NCBI RefSeq assembly: GCF_014235875.1
Contig: NZ_JACJUK010000009.1
Location: 62,001-126,000 of the forward strand
Reading direction: 5' to 3'
From: Croceivirga lutea
GTDB lineage: Bacteria; Bacteroidota; Bacteroidia; Flavobacteriales; Flavobacteriaceae
DNA length: 64,000 nucleotides
The notes under the pieces are model-generated. The model searched no databases. It saw only the letters and a list, made by a program, of their open reading frames with translations, and was not told the DNA's origin. The translations under genes were made by a program, and so were the position numbers. Below, piece after piece: positions 8,575 through 17,512 of the stretch. Each line of letters opens with the position of its first letter. Positions within the stretch are counted from its first letter, which is position 1.

Positions 8575-9840
8575 TTAAGCTATTGAAGCTTGTTCTTGGC
8601 GATTGTCAGCTAATCCAAAATACAATGCGCCAACAATTGTAGAAATAAAATAGGCAGCAACTAACCAAGAACCAAAAGGTAGATAACTATTTATTCCAAA
8701 CCAATCACCAGAATAAAAAAGAAGTATAAAGCCAGCCAAACTACGTGCTATTTCAATAACAATGGCGTGTTTTTTTCTGTCCATTAAGGTTGTAAACCCA
8801 TAAATACCAATAAAAACAAAAGCTCCAAAGATGAGTAAATTCTGAAAACCAATTTCCCCGTAATTATAAAACATAAATAACAGTAAAGCCGTACTTGCCA
8901 GTAATTGATAAATAGCATAAGCTTTTAGGCCATTAGTAGCTTCCGACTTATATTTTGAAAAATTGTAAACATCTTCTATTGTAGCTATGGGATATTTTTG
9001 GGCAACATCCGTAGGTCTCCAGCCGGTAGGCATAAACCAAATTCTCAGCTTATCCCACCAACTTTTGGTTCTCCAAGCATCTACCCCTAATCTCCAAAGG
9101 TGTTGAAAGTTAATGAGTATCGGATTCCACGTACCGGCAGGTTTTAAAACACCGTATTGCGGTGGCACTTCATCCAATTCTTCTTGAAAAGTTCCAAACA
9201 TTCTATCCCATACACAAAAAATTTGGCCTAAGTTTTTATCTATATATTCTGGGTTAATTGCATGATGAACTCTATGTTGAGACGGGGTTACAATAATGTA
9301 TTCTAACCACCCCAATTTTCCAATGTGTTGTGTATGATACCAAAACTGTGCAAATAAGTGAATCGGAGCTAATATAGCCACCACCTTATAAGGTACTCCT
9401 AAAATCGCAGCAGGTATTAACAAGATTGCTGTGTAACCAATTAAATTTGAAATGGACTGTCTAAGCGCACAAGCTAAATTAAACTCTTCGCTACTGTGAT
9501 GTATTACATGTTGATTCCAAAAAATGTTGATTCTATGACTTAATAAATGATTTAAGTAACCTGCAAAATCAATAACAACAAAAGCAACAACCCAAACTAA
9601 CCAAGTTGCTTTTAGTTCAAAAATGGCAAGATATTCTAACAAAAAAGGGTAACTAACTAATACTACAGCAAGACCAAGAGAGTCTTTAATAATGTTTGTT
9701 AGTCCTGAGCTTAAACTACTCACAGTATCCATTACGTTATGTTTCTGGTCTTTAACCACATAACCATAGATTATTTCTAAAAGTACCAACCCTACAAAAA
9801 AAGGGATTGCGTATAACAGTGCGTTGGCGTAGGTTTCCAT
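8575..9840 (-). CDS. Sterol desaturase / fatty acid hydroxylase family membrane protein
   Basis: This 421-residue protein has about eight to ten membrane segments. The iron-binding histidine clusters of the family are all visible: HLLSHR near 98, HVIHHSS near 110, and HRVHHAINPEY near 189. The family uses a di-iron centre to hydroxylate or desaturate lipids, or cleaves ether lipids. The extra C-terminal membrane region (from about 300) makes it longer than simple hydroxylases, similar to alkylglycerol-monooxygenase-like members. The substrate is unknown. It follows the nucleotidyltransferase gene on the same strand after 45 bases. Confidence 0.87.
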   Translation of the reverse strand: METYANALLYAIPFFVGLVLLEIIYGYVVKDQKHNVMDTVSSLSSGLTNIIKDSLGLAVVLVSYPFLLEYLAIFELKATWLVWVVAFVVIDFAGYLNHLLSHRINIFWNQHVIHHSSEEFNLACALRQSISNLIGYTAILLIPAAILGVPYKVVAILAPIHLFAQFWYHTQHIGKLGWLEYIIVTPSQHRVHHAINPEYIDKNLGQIFCVWDRMFGTFQEELDEVPPQYGVLKPAGTWNPILINFQHLWRLGVDAWRTKSWWDKLRIWFMPTGWRPTDVAQKYPIATIEDVYNFSKYKSEATNGLKAYAIYQLLASTALLLFMFYNYGEIGFQNLLIFGAFVFIGIYGFTTLMDRKKHAIVIEIARSLAGFILLFYSGDWFGINSYLPFGSWLVAAYFISTIVGALYFGLADNRQEQASIA

Positions 9841-9885
9841 AAAGCTTAAATTTAAAAAGCTTTAAATAAGCTTCCAAATATTTAA

Positions 9886-10731
9886 CTATTCGAATTTAAA
9901 ATTTTGAATATCAGATACAACCGTTAAATCCGGTAGTTTCTCAGATTTAGGGTAACAATACACAGCCTTAGTATTGGCTTTGCTCATATTGCGAACAGCT
10001 TCGGGCAATTCTTTTTCATCCCTATCCGGATTAATAGGACAGTTGACTAAAAAAGGATAACAATCAGCTCCAGTAAAATTAAAAATATTCATACTGATTC
10101 TTAACTCTCCATGGGCATCCTTATGGTATTGAAGTTGCTCTATCCCTGGCTTTTCAATGATATAGGTTAAATAGCTATTTTCATCAATATCTAAGATGGC
10201 AAATTTGGCAAGCTTTTCATCAGTATAGCCCAGGCCTTTACCACTATAAGCAATTATTGCATGTGGCGCTTTGCGTTCTGCTTTTAAAAGTTTAAAAACC
10301 TCCGTAGAATACAAATTATCACCATTACAAACCGTAAACCTATTTTCTTTTAAAATGGGATGCTGTTCTAAACACTGCTGTAAAGCATCTGCTGTACCAA
10401 GAGGCTTCTCCCTGCATTTAGGAACATGTTGTATGGCAAAATTCACGGTTAAGGTATTAAAACCCGGCTCATCGTTATAGGTCTTCAAAAAATTCTTGAA
10501 ACCTAAATTTTCTTTAGAAGTTATTAGGTAAATATGACCAATACCTGCAGCTATTGCGTTCTTAAAAAGATAATACAGCAAAGGTTTACCAGCTTTTCCT
10601 AAAGGAATAAGACTCTTGTGTAAGTTTTTTGCCGCATTTAATACCGACTCAGAAACCGATGCATTTTCAAGGCTTCTTTTCATACGTGAAGATGCACCAC
10701 CAGCCATGATGACCAAACTTGAATTTTCCAT
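9886..10731 (-). CDS. Sugar-phosphate nucleotidyltransferase (NTP_transferase family)
   Basis: This 281-residue protein starts with a Rossmann-like nucleotide-binding loop, MAGGASSRM at 9-17, and contains FTVCNGDNLYS, typical of the metal-binding Asp region in sugar-nucleotide pyrophosphorylases. Such enzymes transfer NMP onto a sugar 1-phosphate. The start ATG shares one base with the stop of the upstream GHMP kinase gene (TAATG), so the two are translationally coupled. Together they look like the two steps of a sugar salvage route: kinase, then pyrophosphorylase. Which sugar and nucleotide are used is not visible. Confidence 0.82.
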   Translation of the reverse strand: MENSSLVIMAGGASSRMKRSLENASVSESVLNAAKNLHKSLIPLGKAGKPLLYYLFKNAIAAGIGHIYLITSKENLGFKNFLKTYNDEPGFNTLTVNFAIQHVPKCREKPLGTADALQQCLEQHPILKENRFTVCNGDNLYSTEVFKLLKAERKAPHAIIAYSGKGLGYTDEKLAKFAILDIDENSYLTYIIEKPGIEQLQYHKDAHGELRISMNIFNFTGADCYPFLVNCPINPDRDEKELPEAVRNMSKANTKAVYCYPKSEKLPDLTVVSDIQNFKFE

Positions 10732-11789
10732 TATTTCTTTTTAGTTAAAGTTACCTCATAAGCATCTTTAGCTCCTGCCTTTTTAAATGCTGCTATAACC
10801 GCATCTTTTGTAGTATTATCTACCATAGCAACCATACAACCGCCACCGCCAGAACCAATGGTTTTTGCTCCAAGTGCTCCTGCTTTTAACGCAGCTTGCA
10901 TCATTATGTTCATTTCTTCAGGTGTATTTTGAATACGTTCGTAGAGAATTTTTTGATGCTCGTTCATTACTTCGGCTAATGCTTTACGATTAGAATATGG
11001 TTCAGTTAATAGTACTCTAGCTCTTTTGGTTAATTCGTAGTTATGAATGGCTGCGTACCAATGATTTTGATACTCTTTCGACACCAAGTGCATGTACTTT
11101 TCATAATCCTCTAGGTTCGATTGTTGGATCGTATAATTTGGATTTTTCTGTTGCACTTCTTTAATGGCGTTTTCTTGATAAACACTACCATTTTTAAGCA
11201 CATTCATGGTTTGCTTTTTTAAACCAGACTCTGCAACTACTAATTGTCCTAAATTACCTGGAAGAACTTCACTTTTACTAGTCGCGGTATCTATGTAGAT
11301 TAAATCTTGTTGGGCAATGGTATATTGATCCATTAAGCCTCCTGGGTTATTAAAATATACTACCTCAACCTCATACGCCCAATGTCCTATTTCAAAATCA
11401 GAAACCAGTAGTGGTTTTTCTTGAACGGCAACTAAAAACCGAATCCATGCTATGGTTAGCGCAGAAGAACTAGAAAGCCCAGCATTCACCGGGATATTTC
11501 CCCAAATTTTAATAGAATAACCTTGCCGAAACCTAAGTCCTTTTTGTTTTAAAACAGCTAAAGAAGCTCTTAAAAAATCACCATTTTCTATTTCTATCTT
11601 ATCGTCATTTATGGAAAACGAAACCACTTCGTTAATATCCAACAAGTTTAACTCAAACGAACCTGAAGAATTTGGTACCGCTTCTAAATTAATATACCTG
11701 TCAATTGCCCCTGCAATTACAGGTAAACCTAAATAATCTTGATGGTCTCCAAAAAAACATACCCTAGCAGGTACTTTTATTTGAATCAT
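10731..11789 (-). CDS. GHMP-family sugar kinase (galactokinase-like)
   Basis: This 352-residue protein has the three GHMP motifs: the N-terminal PARVCFFGDHQDYLG (7-21, matching galactokinase motif 1), the ATP loop GLSSSSA at 104-110, and the C-terminal GAKTIGSGGGGCMVAM. A GGLMDQYT segment provides the likely catalytic Asp. The family phosphorylates sugars, often at C1. Its partner gene is a nucleotidyltransferase (1-base overlap), and a GH109-type glycosidase lies 8 bases upstream, so the sugar may be the one released by that enzyme, possibly a hexosamine. This last point is inference. Confidence 0.85.
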   Translation of the reverse strand: MIQIKVPARVCFFGDHQDYLGLPVIAGAIDRYINLEAVPNSSGSFELNLLDINEVVSFSINDDKIEIENGDFLRASLAVLKQKGLRFRQGYSIKIWGNIPVNAGLSSSSALTIAWIRFLVAVQEKPLLVSDFEIGHWAYEVEVVYFNNPGGLMDQYTIAQQDLIYIDTATSKSEVLPGNLGQLVVAESGLKKQTMNVLKNGSVYQENAIKEVQQKNPNYTIQQSNLEDYEKYMHLVSKEYQNHWYAAIHNYELTKRARVLLTEPYSNRKALAEVMNEHQKILYERIQNTPEEMNIMMQAALKAGALGAKTIGSGGGGCMVAMVDNTTKDAVIAAFKKAGAKDAYEVTLTKKK

Positions 11790-11797
11790 TTTATGCC

Positions 11798-13195
11798 TTA
11801 TGTAATGATGGATAAAGGTAAAGTATTCTTCCAGTTGCCTCTTGTAAAATCTGGAAAAGCTTGTGGCATTCCTTCTTCGGAGACTGACTTTTCACTCAAT
11901 GGCGCAACGGCACTCCAGAAACAACCTTCGTATACATTTTGGTCTAACGGAAGGCCTTGCTGTAAACACTCAACAATACGATACATCATAATACCATCCA
12001 TACCACCATGACCACTATTTTTAGCGGTTTCATTCAATCTTTTATAAAGTGGATGGTCATATTTTTCATAAACAGCTTGTAATTTTTCTCCTTGTACCCA
12101 AGAATGATGGTCGTCTGTAATATTTAAAACACCACCTTCCAGAGCCACTCTGGTAGGAAAACCAGCTAGTGCACCTTTTACGCCTTGTATTACATTTAAT
12201 CGGGTATATGGTCTTGGACTTGTCTCGTCCCATTGTACTAAAACCGTTCTCCCCAATTGTGTTTTTAGGATGGAAGTATTGATGTCTCCACCCGCAAAAT
12301 TTAATTGATTCCATTTATGATTTTCAGGGTAGTTTTCTTCTGCATAAGCGCTACGACCTATTGAAGGACTCGAATAACTTACTAAACTTTTAAAAGTATC
12401 TGCTCCCCTACCCAAATTCATATACTGAGCTACGGGACCCAAACCATGTGTGGGATATAAATTTCCGTTTCTATTGGCATAATGATACGTGCGCCAAGAA
12501 CCAGTTCCGCGTTCTTGTTCTTCCATCTGCCAACGCAATTCGTGTATGTAAGCAGCTTCTGCATGTAACAAATCGCCTAACAGACCTTGCCTAACCATGT
12601 TTAGGAACAACAATTCGTCCCGGCCATAGTTAACGTTTTCCATCATCATACAGTGCTTTTTGGTTTGCTCGCTGGTATCCACAATGTTCCACATTTCTTC
12701 TAGGGAAACGGCAATAGGCACCTCAACAAAAGCATGTGCACCTTGCTTCATAGCTTCTATTGCCATAGGGGCATGATTGGCCCAATTGGTAGCAATAAAA
12801 ACCACATCTGGTTTTACTTCTTGCAACATGCTTTTCCATCTGTCTTCCTCACCCCAATATAATTTGCAAGTTTTAGTGTTTTCCTCACCAACAACTTCAC
12901 TTAACCAACCCAATTTTTCATTTACCAAATCTTCATACAAATCGCTAATAGCAACTACCTCTGTATTGGGCAAGCCGGCAAAGAACTTTAAATGTGTTCC
13001 ACCTCTAGCCCCAACGCCAATAAATGCTGCACGTACGGTATCTAATTTAGGTGCAGCATAATCTCCCATATATTTGGAAGATAAAGCCCGTGTGCTTTGT
13101 GCATTAATAGGATTATTTAGAAAAGAAGAAACCCCAACGGCTGCAGAGGCCATTGAGGTTTTTTGAATAAATTTTCTACGATTTATATTTTTCAT
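11798..13195 (-). CDS. Gfo/Idh/MocA-fold protein of GH109 type (alpha-N-acetylgalactosaminidase-like), Tat signal
   Basis: This 465-residue protein begins with a twin-arginine signal (NRRKFIQKTS followed by a hydrophobic stretch to about 30). The NAD-binding fold has FIGVGARGG near 55-63. Features shared with GH109 enzymes are YPTHGLGPVAQYMN, the TSPRPYTR segment, GHGGMDGIMMYR and GLPLDQNVYEG. GH109 enzymes use tightly bound NAD+ to cleave alpha-GalNAc by transient oxidation. The Tat signal fits export in folded, cofactor-loaded form. The gene overlaps the upstream dienelactone-hydrolase-like gene by 4 bases. A plain dehydrogenase is the alternative. Confidence 0.78.
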   Translation of the reverse strand: MKNINRRKFIQKTSMASAAVGVSSFLNNPINAQSTRALSSKYMGDYAAPKLDTVRAAFIGVGARGGTHLKFFAGLPNTEVVAISDLYEDLVNEKLGWLSEVVGEENTKTCKLYWGEEDRWKSMLQEVKPDVVFIATNWANHAPMAIEAMKQGAHAFVEVPIAVSLEEMWNIVDTSEQTKKHCMMMENVNYGRDELLFLNMVRQGLLGDLLHAEAAYIHELRWQMEEQERGTGSWRTYHYANRNGNLYPTHGLGPVAQYMNLGRGADTFKSLVSYSSPSIGRSAYAEENYPENHKWNQLNFAGGDINTSILKTQLGRTVLVQWDETSPRPYTRLNVIQGVKGALAGFPTRVALEGGVLNITDDHHSWVQGEKLQAVYEKYDHPLYKRLNETAKNSGHGGMDGIMMYRIVECLQQGLPLDQNVYEGCFWSAVAPLSEKSVSEEGMPQAFPDFTRGNWKNTLPLSIIT

Positions 13196-14079
13196 GCCTT
13201 TAAATGTTCTTTAAAAAATTGCATTGTTCTGCCCCATGCCAATTCAGCGGCAGCCTCATTGTACCTTGGTGTTGAAGTATTATGAAAACCATGATTTACA
13301 TCTGGGTATACAAAAGCTTCGTATTGTTTGTTATGTTTTTTCAATGCTTCTTCATAGGCTGGCCAACCCGCATTTACACGTTCGTCTAAACCAGCAAACT
13401 GAAGTAGTAAAGGCGCATTAATTTTGTCTATATCGTCTTTAGGTTGCCCACCATAAAATGGAACAGCAGCAGCTAACTCTGAAACTTTTACGGCCATCAT
13501 GTTCGAAATCCATCCACCAAAACAAAAGCCGACCACACCTATTTTACCAGAGCAATCTTCATGGTTTTTAAGATAGTCAAAAGCTGCGATAAAGTCTTCG
13601 AGCATTTCATTTCTATCTCGTTTTCTTTGCATGGCGCGGCCTTCATCGTCATTACCAGGGTAACCGCCTAACGGACTTAAGGCATCAGGAGCTAAGGTTA
13701 TAAAACCTTCTAATGCTGCTCTGCGAGCCGTGTCTTCAATATACGGATTAAGGCCCCTATTTTCATGCACCACCACAATACCCGCTAATTTTCCTTTAAA
13801 CTCTTTTGGTTTGGATAACAAACCTTTTATCTCACCACCACCTTTGGGAGAAGTATAAGATATCATTTTTGAGTCTAAATCAGGATTATTAGGGTTAACT
13901 ACAAAAGTATCTTTGTAATTAGGCATCATAAAACTCATTAAAGAAGCCACTGTAATACCACCAACAGCATAGGTGGAAAGCTTTTCTATAAATTCTCTAC
14001 GCTGCAATTTGTTATGCGCATAATCGTCATAGAGGTCAAATACCTCTTGCTTAACGTCTTCTTTTTTTAATTTTTTCAT
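13192..14079 (-). CDS. Dienelactone hydrolase family protein
   Basis: This 295-residue alpha/beta hydrolase has the DLH catalytic triad: Cys186 in GFCFGG, Asp232 in AGLDERV, and His263 in VNHGFHN. VVVHENRGLNP near 103-113 is also typical. The N-terminus has a twin-arginine-like QRREFIEKLS (26-35) preceding a hydrophobic segment, but it is internal by about 25 residues, so Tat export is possible rather than certain. The last 4 bases overlap the GH109-type start (ATGA), and the MBL-fold gene lies 11 bases upstream, so all are probably one transcript. Confidence 0.86.
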   Translation of the reverse strand: MKKLKKEDVKQEVFDLYDDYAHNKLQRREFIEKLSTYAVGGITVASLMSFMMPNYKDTFVVNPNNPDLDSKMISYTSPKGGGEIKGLLSKPKEFKGKLAGIVVVHENRGLNPYIEDTARRAALEGFITLAPDALSPLGGYPGNDDEGRAMQRKRDRNEMLEDFIAAFDYLKNHEDCSGKIGVVGFCFGGWISNMMAVKVSELAAAVPFYGGQPKDDIDKINAPLLLQFAGLDERVNAGWPAYEEALKKHNKQYEAFVYPDVNHGFHNTSTPRYNEAAAELAWGRTMQFFKEHLKA

Positions 14080-14090
14080 GATGTAGTTTT

Positions 14091-14948
14091 TTAATCAGCT
14101 GATTTATAAATAAACTCAATGATACGCTCTGCATTTATAAAACCTGTACCATGGGTGGCATCCCATTCTTTAGAGAGATTCATTTGTTGTGTTTCTTCCA
14201 ACGAGTTACCAGCCTCTCTAGCTTTTTTAACTCGTTTTCTTAGTTCGACTAAGACATTTTTATAATCTTCTAAATCGGTAATATTAGAAATACTACCGTG
14301 ACCAGGAATAATTATGGTGTTTTCATCTAGCATTCCTAGCGCCATGGTAACATTTGAAATTAAACCGTCTATATCTCCACCGCTACTGATATCTATATAA
14401 GGATATCTACCCGCAAAAAAATTATCACCCATATGTATAACATTTGCTTCTGGTAAATAGTAATAGGTATCACCTTTAGTATGTGCCGGATTTACATGCA
14501 TAGCCAATAAACGCTTATCATCTCCTAAATACAGGGTCATTTTATCATTAAAAGTTATTACAGGGTAGGCAGCTTCAGATGTTTTTTCATCTGCCTCTAA
14601 TAATTCCCTCACATTTTCATGTGCAATGATTGTTGCGCCGTTATTGGCCAAATTCTCATTACCACCGGTATGGTCACCATGATGATGCGTATTTAAAACA
14701 AAGTTGATAGGCTTGTCTGTCAAGGTTTTTACATGGTCAACAATTTTAGAAGTTAACGGACTAAATTGGTCGTCAATTAGGTAAGCAGCATCTTCGCCAA
14801 TTAGTAAACCAATATTGCCTCCTGCGCCGAACAGAACGTAGATATTATCAGTAAGTTTTTCTGAAGTTATTTCAACTTTGCTGAAATCTCGTTGAGCGAA
14901 CACCATTGAACACGCACTCAACATTAAAGGAAATAGTAATCTTTTCAT
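14091..14948 (-). CDS. Secreted MBL-fold metallo-hydrolase
   Basis: This 285-residue protein has a signal peptide (MKRLLFPLMLSACSMVFAQ) and the MBL zinc motif HHHGDHTGG near 111-119. Further zinc-ligand candidates are the His in NPAHTKGD and in IIPGHGS. It is likely periplasmic. The family covers many hydrolases and the substrate is unknown. It lies between the LytTR regulator (51 bases upstream) and the dienelactone-hydrolase-like gene (11 bases downstream), and has its own possible promoter. Confidence 0.86.
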   Translation of the reverse strand: MKRLLFPLMLSACSMVFAQRDFSKVEITSEKLTDNIYVLFGAGGNIGLLIGEDAAYLIDDQFSPLTSKIVDHVKTLTDKPINFVLNTHHHGDHTGGNENLANNGATIIAHENVRELLEADEKTSEAAYPVITFNDKMTLYLGDDKRLLAMHVNPAHTKGDTYYYLPEANVIHMGDNFFAGRYPYIDISSGGDIDGLISNVTMALGMLDENTIIIPGHGSISNITDLEDYKNVLVELRKRVKKAREAGNSLEETQQMNLSKEWDATHGTGFINAERIIEFIYKSAD

Positions 14949-14964
14949 TTTAAATTTTTCTTCT

Positions 14965-14972
14965 TAAAGATA
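14965..14972 (-). promoter_or_regulatory. Possible -7 element upstream of the MBL-fold gene
   Basis: On the minus strand this reads TATCTTTA, a 7-of-8 match to TAnnTTTG, 16 bases upstream of the ATG. A TTG on the minus strand at 14990-14992 is spaced 17 bases away as a possible -33 element. It could start transcription of the hydrolase/kinase group separately from the two-component genes. Confidence 0.33.
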
Positions 14973-14999
14973 ACGATTCCTTATACAAGCAAGCTGTGC

Positions 15000-15710
15000 C
15001 TAAGAAATCATTTTATTCATAAAACGTTCCTTAAAAGCACGACCTATAGGAACTACTATTTTGTTTTGCATAAAAACCTGATTTCCAGATATACGGTCAA
15101 TCTTACTAGTGTTTATAATGTAAGATTTGTGTAATTGTAAAAATATATTCTGGTCTAGTACATCTAACCAATGCTTCAACGATTCATTAGAAAGCACTTT
15201 TTTATCCGTCAAATGAATTTCAGTGTAATCAGAATCAGAATTAATAGCAATTACATCATCTATTAGCACCTTTATATACTCATGACCAGACTTTATAAAT
15301 AACTCTTGAGCTACCATTTTTGATGCAGTTAGAGTAGAATCTTCTGTAAGATTATTAGCTCTTGGAACTTTATTAATTGCTTGTAAAAAACGTTGAAAAG
15401 AAAATGGTTTGAGCAAGTAATCTACCACGTTTAAATCATAGCCTTCTAAGGCATATTCAGAAAATGCTGTTGTTAAAATAACATGGGGCGGATTATGAAG
15501 ACTTTTTAAAAATTCAATGCCTGTTATTTTAGGCAAATGAATATCTAGAAACATTAAGTCAGTTGGATTATTTTTTAAAAATTCCATTGCGTCAACTCCG
15601 TTAGAAAACACTCCAATTTGCTCTAGATGCGACACTTCTTCAACAAACTTTTTTAAAATTCGCTGAGCCGGTGGTTGGTCTTCAACAATTATGCACTTTA
15701 TTTTACTCAT
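15000..15710 (-). CDS. LytTR-family response regulator
   Basis: This 236-residue protein has a receiver domain with the acidic pair E10/D11 and phospho-acceptor Asp56 in MFLDIHLP, followed by KPF near 105. The C-terminal LytTR DNA-binding domain covers about 130-232 and includes the LHKSYIINTSKI and GRAFKERF segments. It overlaps the histidine kinase gene by 4 bases, so the two form a LytS/LytT-like two-component pair. It may control the downstream hydrolase genes or the divergent PepSY-GH3 genes; neither target is proven. Confidence 0.92.
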   Translation of the reverse strand: MSKIKCIIVEDQPPAQRILKKFVEEVSHLEQIGVFSNGVDAMEFLKNNPTDLMFLDIHLPKITGIEFLKSLHNPPHVILTTAFSEYALEGYDLNVVDYLLKPFSFQRFLQAINKVPRANNLTEDSTLTASKMVAQELFIKSGHEYIKVLIDDVIAINSDSDYTEIHLTDKKVLSNESLKHWLDVLDQNIFLQLHKSYIINTSKIDRISGNQVFMQNKIVVPIGRAFKERFMNKMIS

Positions 15711-16705
15711 GCGCGTTCTAAGTCTAAACTCAAGTTAACTTCAAAAGTGTTGCCTTTTTCATCAATCTTTAATTGATATTTTTTAGCGTACAACAATTCC
15801 AATCTTTTTTTAACATTGGTCAACCCAATGCCCTTAGCAACTGTTTCTAACCCTTGGGTTTTTTCGTAATTATTCTTACAACTAAAATTCAAAGTAGACC
15901 CATTCATGTCTAGATTAATATCAATTTTAATATCGGAAGACTGACCAGATTGACTATGTTTAAAAGCGTTTTCAATAAATACCACCAAAATTAAAGGTGC
16001 TATTTTATAACCAGAATTTATTGAATTTACCTTAAAATTTACAACGCCTCTTTCTTCAATCTGCATTTTATACAATCTAATAAAGTTACCCAATTGCTCT
16101 AATTCTTTATCCAGAGGCACAAATTCTTCTTTACACTCATAAAGCATATATCTTAAAACTCCACTTAATTCAAGTATTATTTCAGGAGTTTTGGTTGAAC
16201 CTTCGAGAGCATAAGAATATAGATTATTGAGATTGTTAAATAAAAAATGTGGGTTAACTTGAGACCTTAAAAACTGTAATTCACTTTCTTGAATACTACT
16301 TTTTAAATCTTCTATTTGGCGTTGTCTGCCTAACGCATCCCAAGCAAATTTTCCACTTGCAAGAATGGTCATAATTGGCAATACACCAATTAATGAAATA
16401 AAAATACCAGGGAATGTTCCTGACCTTTTTGTATCTGGATAAAATATTTGTTCGAGTACAAACTCTTCTAACAAAATTAATGCTGAGATAACCCCAATTA
16501 AACCTACGAAAAACTGCCAATATTTTTTCTTGTAAAGAAAATTGGGCATAAAAAAATAAGTAATTGTTAGTGTGCCCAAAGCATACATAACAAAGAAAAC
16601 TACCCTATCTAAACTATATGTTTCGGTTTGCCAGTTATAACCAAAGAATAACAATATTACTAGGTGTAAAAGTATTTGAAACAGTACCTCTTTTTTGGTT
16701 ATCAC
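15707..16705 (-). CDS. LytS/YpdA-type sensor histidine kinase
   Basis: This 332-residue protein has four predicted membrane segments in residues 8-118 and no extracellular sensor domain of size. The His_kinase domain has the phospho-acceptor region QVNPHFLFNNLNN with H153, and an ATPase domain with ENAFKHS and GIGLTNVKKRL. The start codon is GTG (16703-16705); no better ATG gives the first membrane segment. A good -7 element lies 22 bases upstream. It pairs with the LytTR regulator. Confidence 0.9.
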   Translation of the reverse strand: MITKKEVLFQILLHLVILLFFGYNWQTETYSLDRVVFFVMYALGTLTITYFFMPNFLYKKKYWQFFVGLIGVISALILLEEFVLEQIFYPDTKRSGTFPGIFISLIGVLPIMTILASGKFAWDALGRQRQIEDLKSSIQESELQFLRSQVNPHFLFNNLNNLYSYALEGSTKTPEIILELSGVLRYMLYECKEEFVPLDKELEQLGNFIRLYKMQIEERGVVNFKVNSINSGYKIAPLILVVFIENAFKHSQSGQSSDIKIDINLDMNGSTLNFSCKNNYEKTQGLETVAKGIGLTNVKKRLELLYAKKYQLKIDEKGNTFEVNLSLDLERA

Positions 16706-16727
16706 AGTAACGTAATTTTAACGAAAT

Positions 16728-16735
16728 CAAATCTA
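16728..16735 (-). promoter_or_regulatory. Putative -7 element for the histidine kinase/regulator operon
   Basis: The minus strand reads TAGATTTG, an exact match to TAnnTTTG, 22 bases upstream of the GTG start. The remaining 16736-16977 is AT-rich; no gene or RNA structure was recognised there, but it must also hold the promoter of the divergent gene at 16978. Confidence 0.5.
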
Positions 16736-16977
16736 TAGATTAATTTATTCTATTAAAAAACCTATCTAGCCAACGACAGAGATAATATGGTAAACAACAT
16801 TAAAAATCGTCTGGTTTCTAAGTTGTTGATTAAGGTGCTAAGTTTGTTGTTTGCAGAATATTTTTTTCTCTACAACGCATTCTATTAATATTTGAGTTTT
16901 AGGTATAAAGACAAAAAATTATTTTTACCCAACGTAGTTACAATTCAAACGAAATAAAAAAATAAACAATAAATAAA

Positions 16978-17487
16978 ATGAGTAGAAAATCTGAAAACAC
17001 TTTTAGAGAATTTCACCGCTATCTAGGGTTTTTCCTAGCAGGAATAATGGCAGTTTACGCAATTAGCGGAATAGTATTAACATATAGAAATACAGACTTT
17101 CTGAAGAAAGAATTTCAAGTAACCAAAAACATAGCATCAGGTCTAACAGCAGACAACTTGGGTAGTGCTCTGAACATGCGCTTTTTTAAAGTTGATAAAA
17201 CTGAAGGTGAAATTATTTATTTTGGTAATGGCACCTACAATAGCCTAACTGGTGAGGTTAACTATATAGAAAAAAGACAACCTTGGTTAATAGAAAAAAT
17301 GAATAAATTACATAAAATGCATCAGGGCAACCCCTTGTTTTGGTTAGGGGTATTTTTTGGAGTTGCATTATTGTTTTTTTCGGTATCTGCTTTTTTTATG
17401 TTTAGGCCAAGCGCCCCAATTTTTAAAAAAGGGCTGTATTTTGCCGTTGCAGGTTTTTTACTTACTATAGTACTTATACTGGTATAA
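16978..17487 (+). CDS. PepSY-like membrane protein
   Basis: This 169-residue protein begins with a cytoplasmic FREFHRYLGFFLAG motif, a PepSY-associated membrane-helix signature, then a first membrane segment (about 17-35), a periplasmic PepSY-like part (about 45-115) and two C-terminal membrane segments (about 118-140 and 150-168). LHKMHQGNPLFW before the second segment is typical of this family. It is 25 bases upstream of the GH3 gene, so probably co-transcribed. A redox or metal link is common in the family but not shown here. Confidence 0.65.
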   Translation: MSRKSENTFREFHRYLGFFLAGIMAVYAISGIVLTYRNTDFLKKEFQVTKNIASGLTADNLGSALNMRFFKVDKTEGEIIYFGNGTYNSLTGEVNYIEKRQPWLIEKMNKLHKMHQGNPLFWLGVFFGVALLFFSVSAFFMFRPSAPIFKKGLYFAVAGFLLTIVLILV

Positions 17488-17512
17488 AAATCAACTAACT
17501 AAACTGAATAAA

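Noticed and set aside
9840-9875. Three AAGCTT motifs upstream of the sterol-desaturase gene as a possible operator
   Set aside because: They fit a short AT-rich palindrome, but the spacing is irregular and nothing else supports a regulator site.
16736-16977. Possible small RNA or riboswitch in the gap between the histidine kinase and the PepSY-like gene
   Set aside because: I found no stable hairpin with conserved loop features, only AT-rich sequence.
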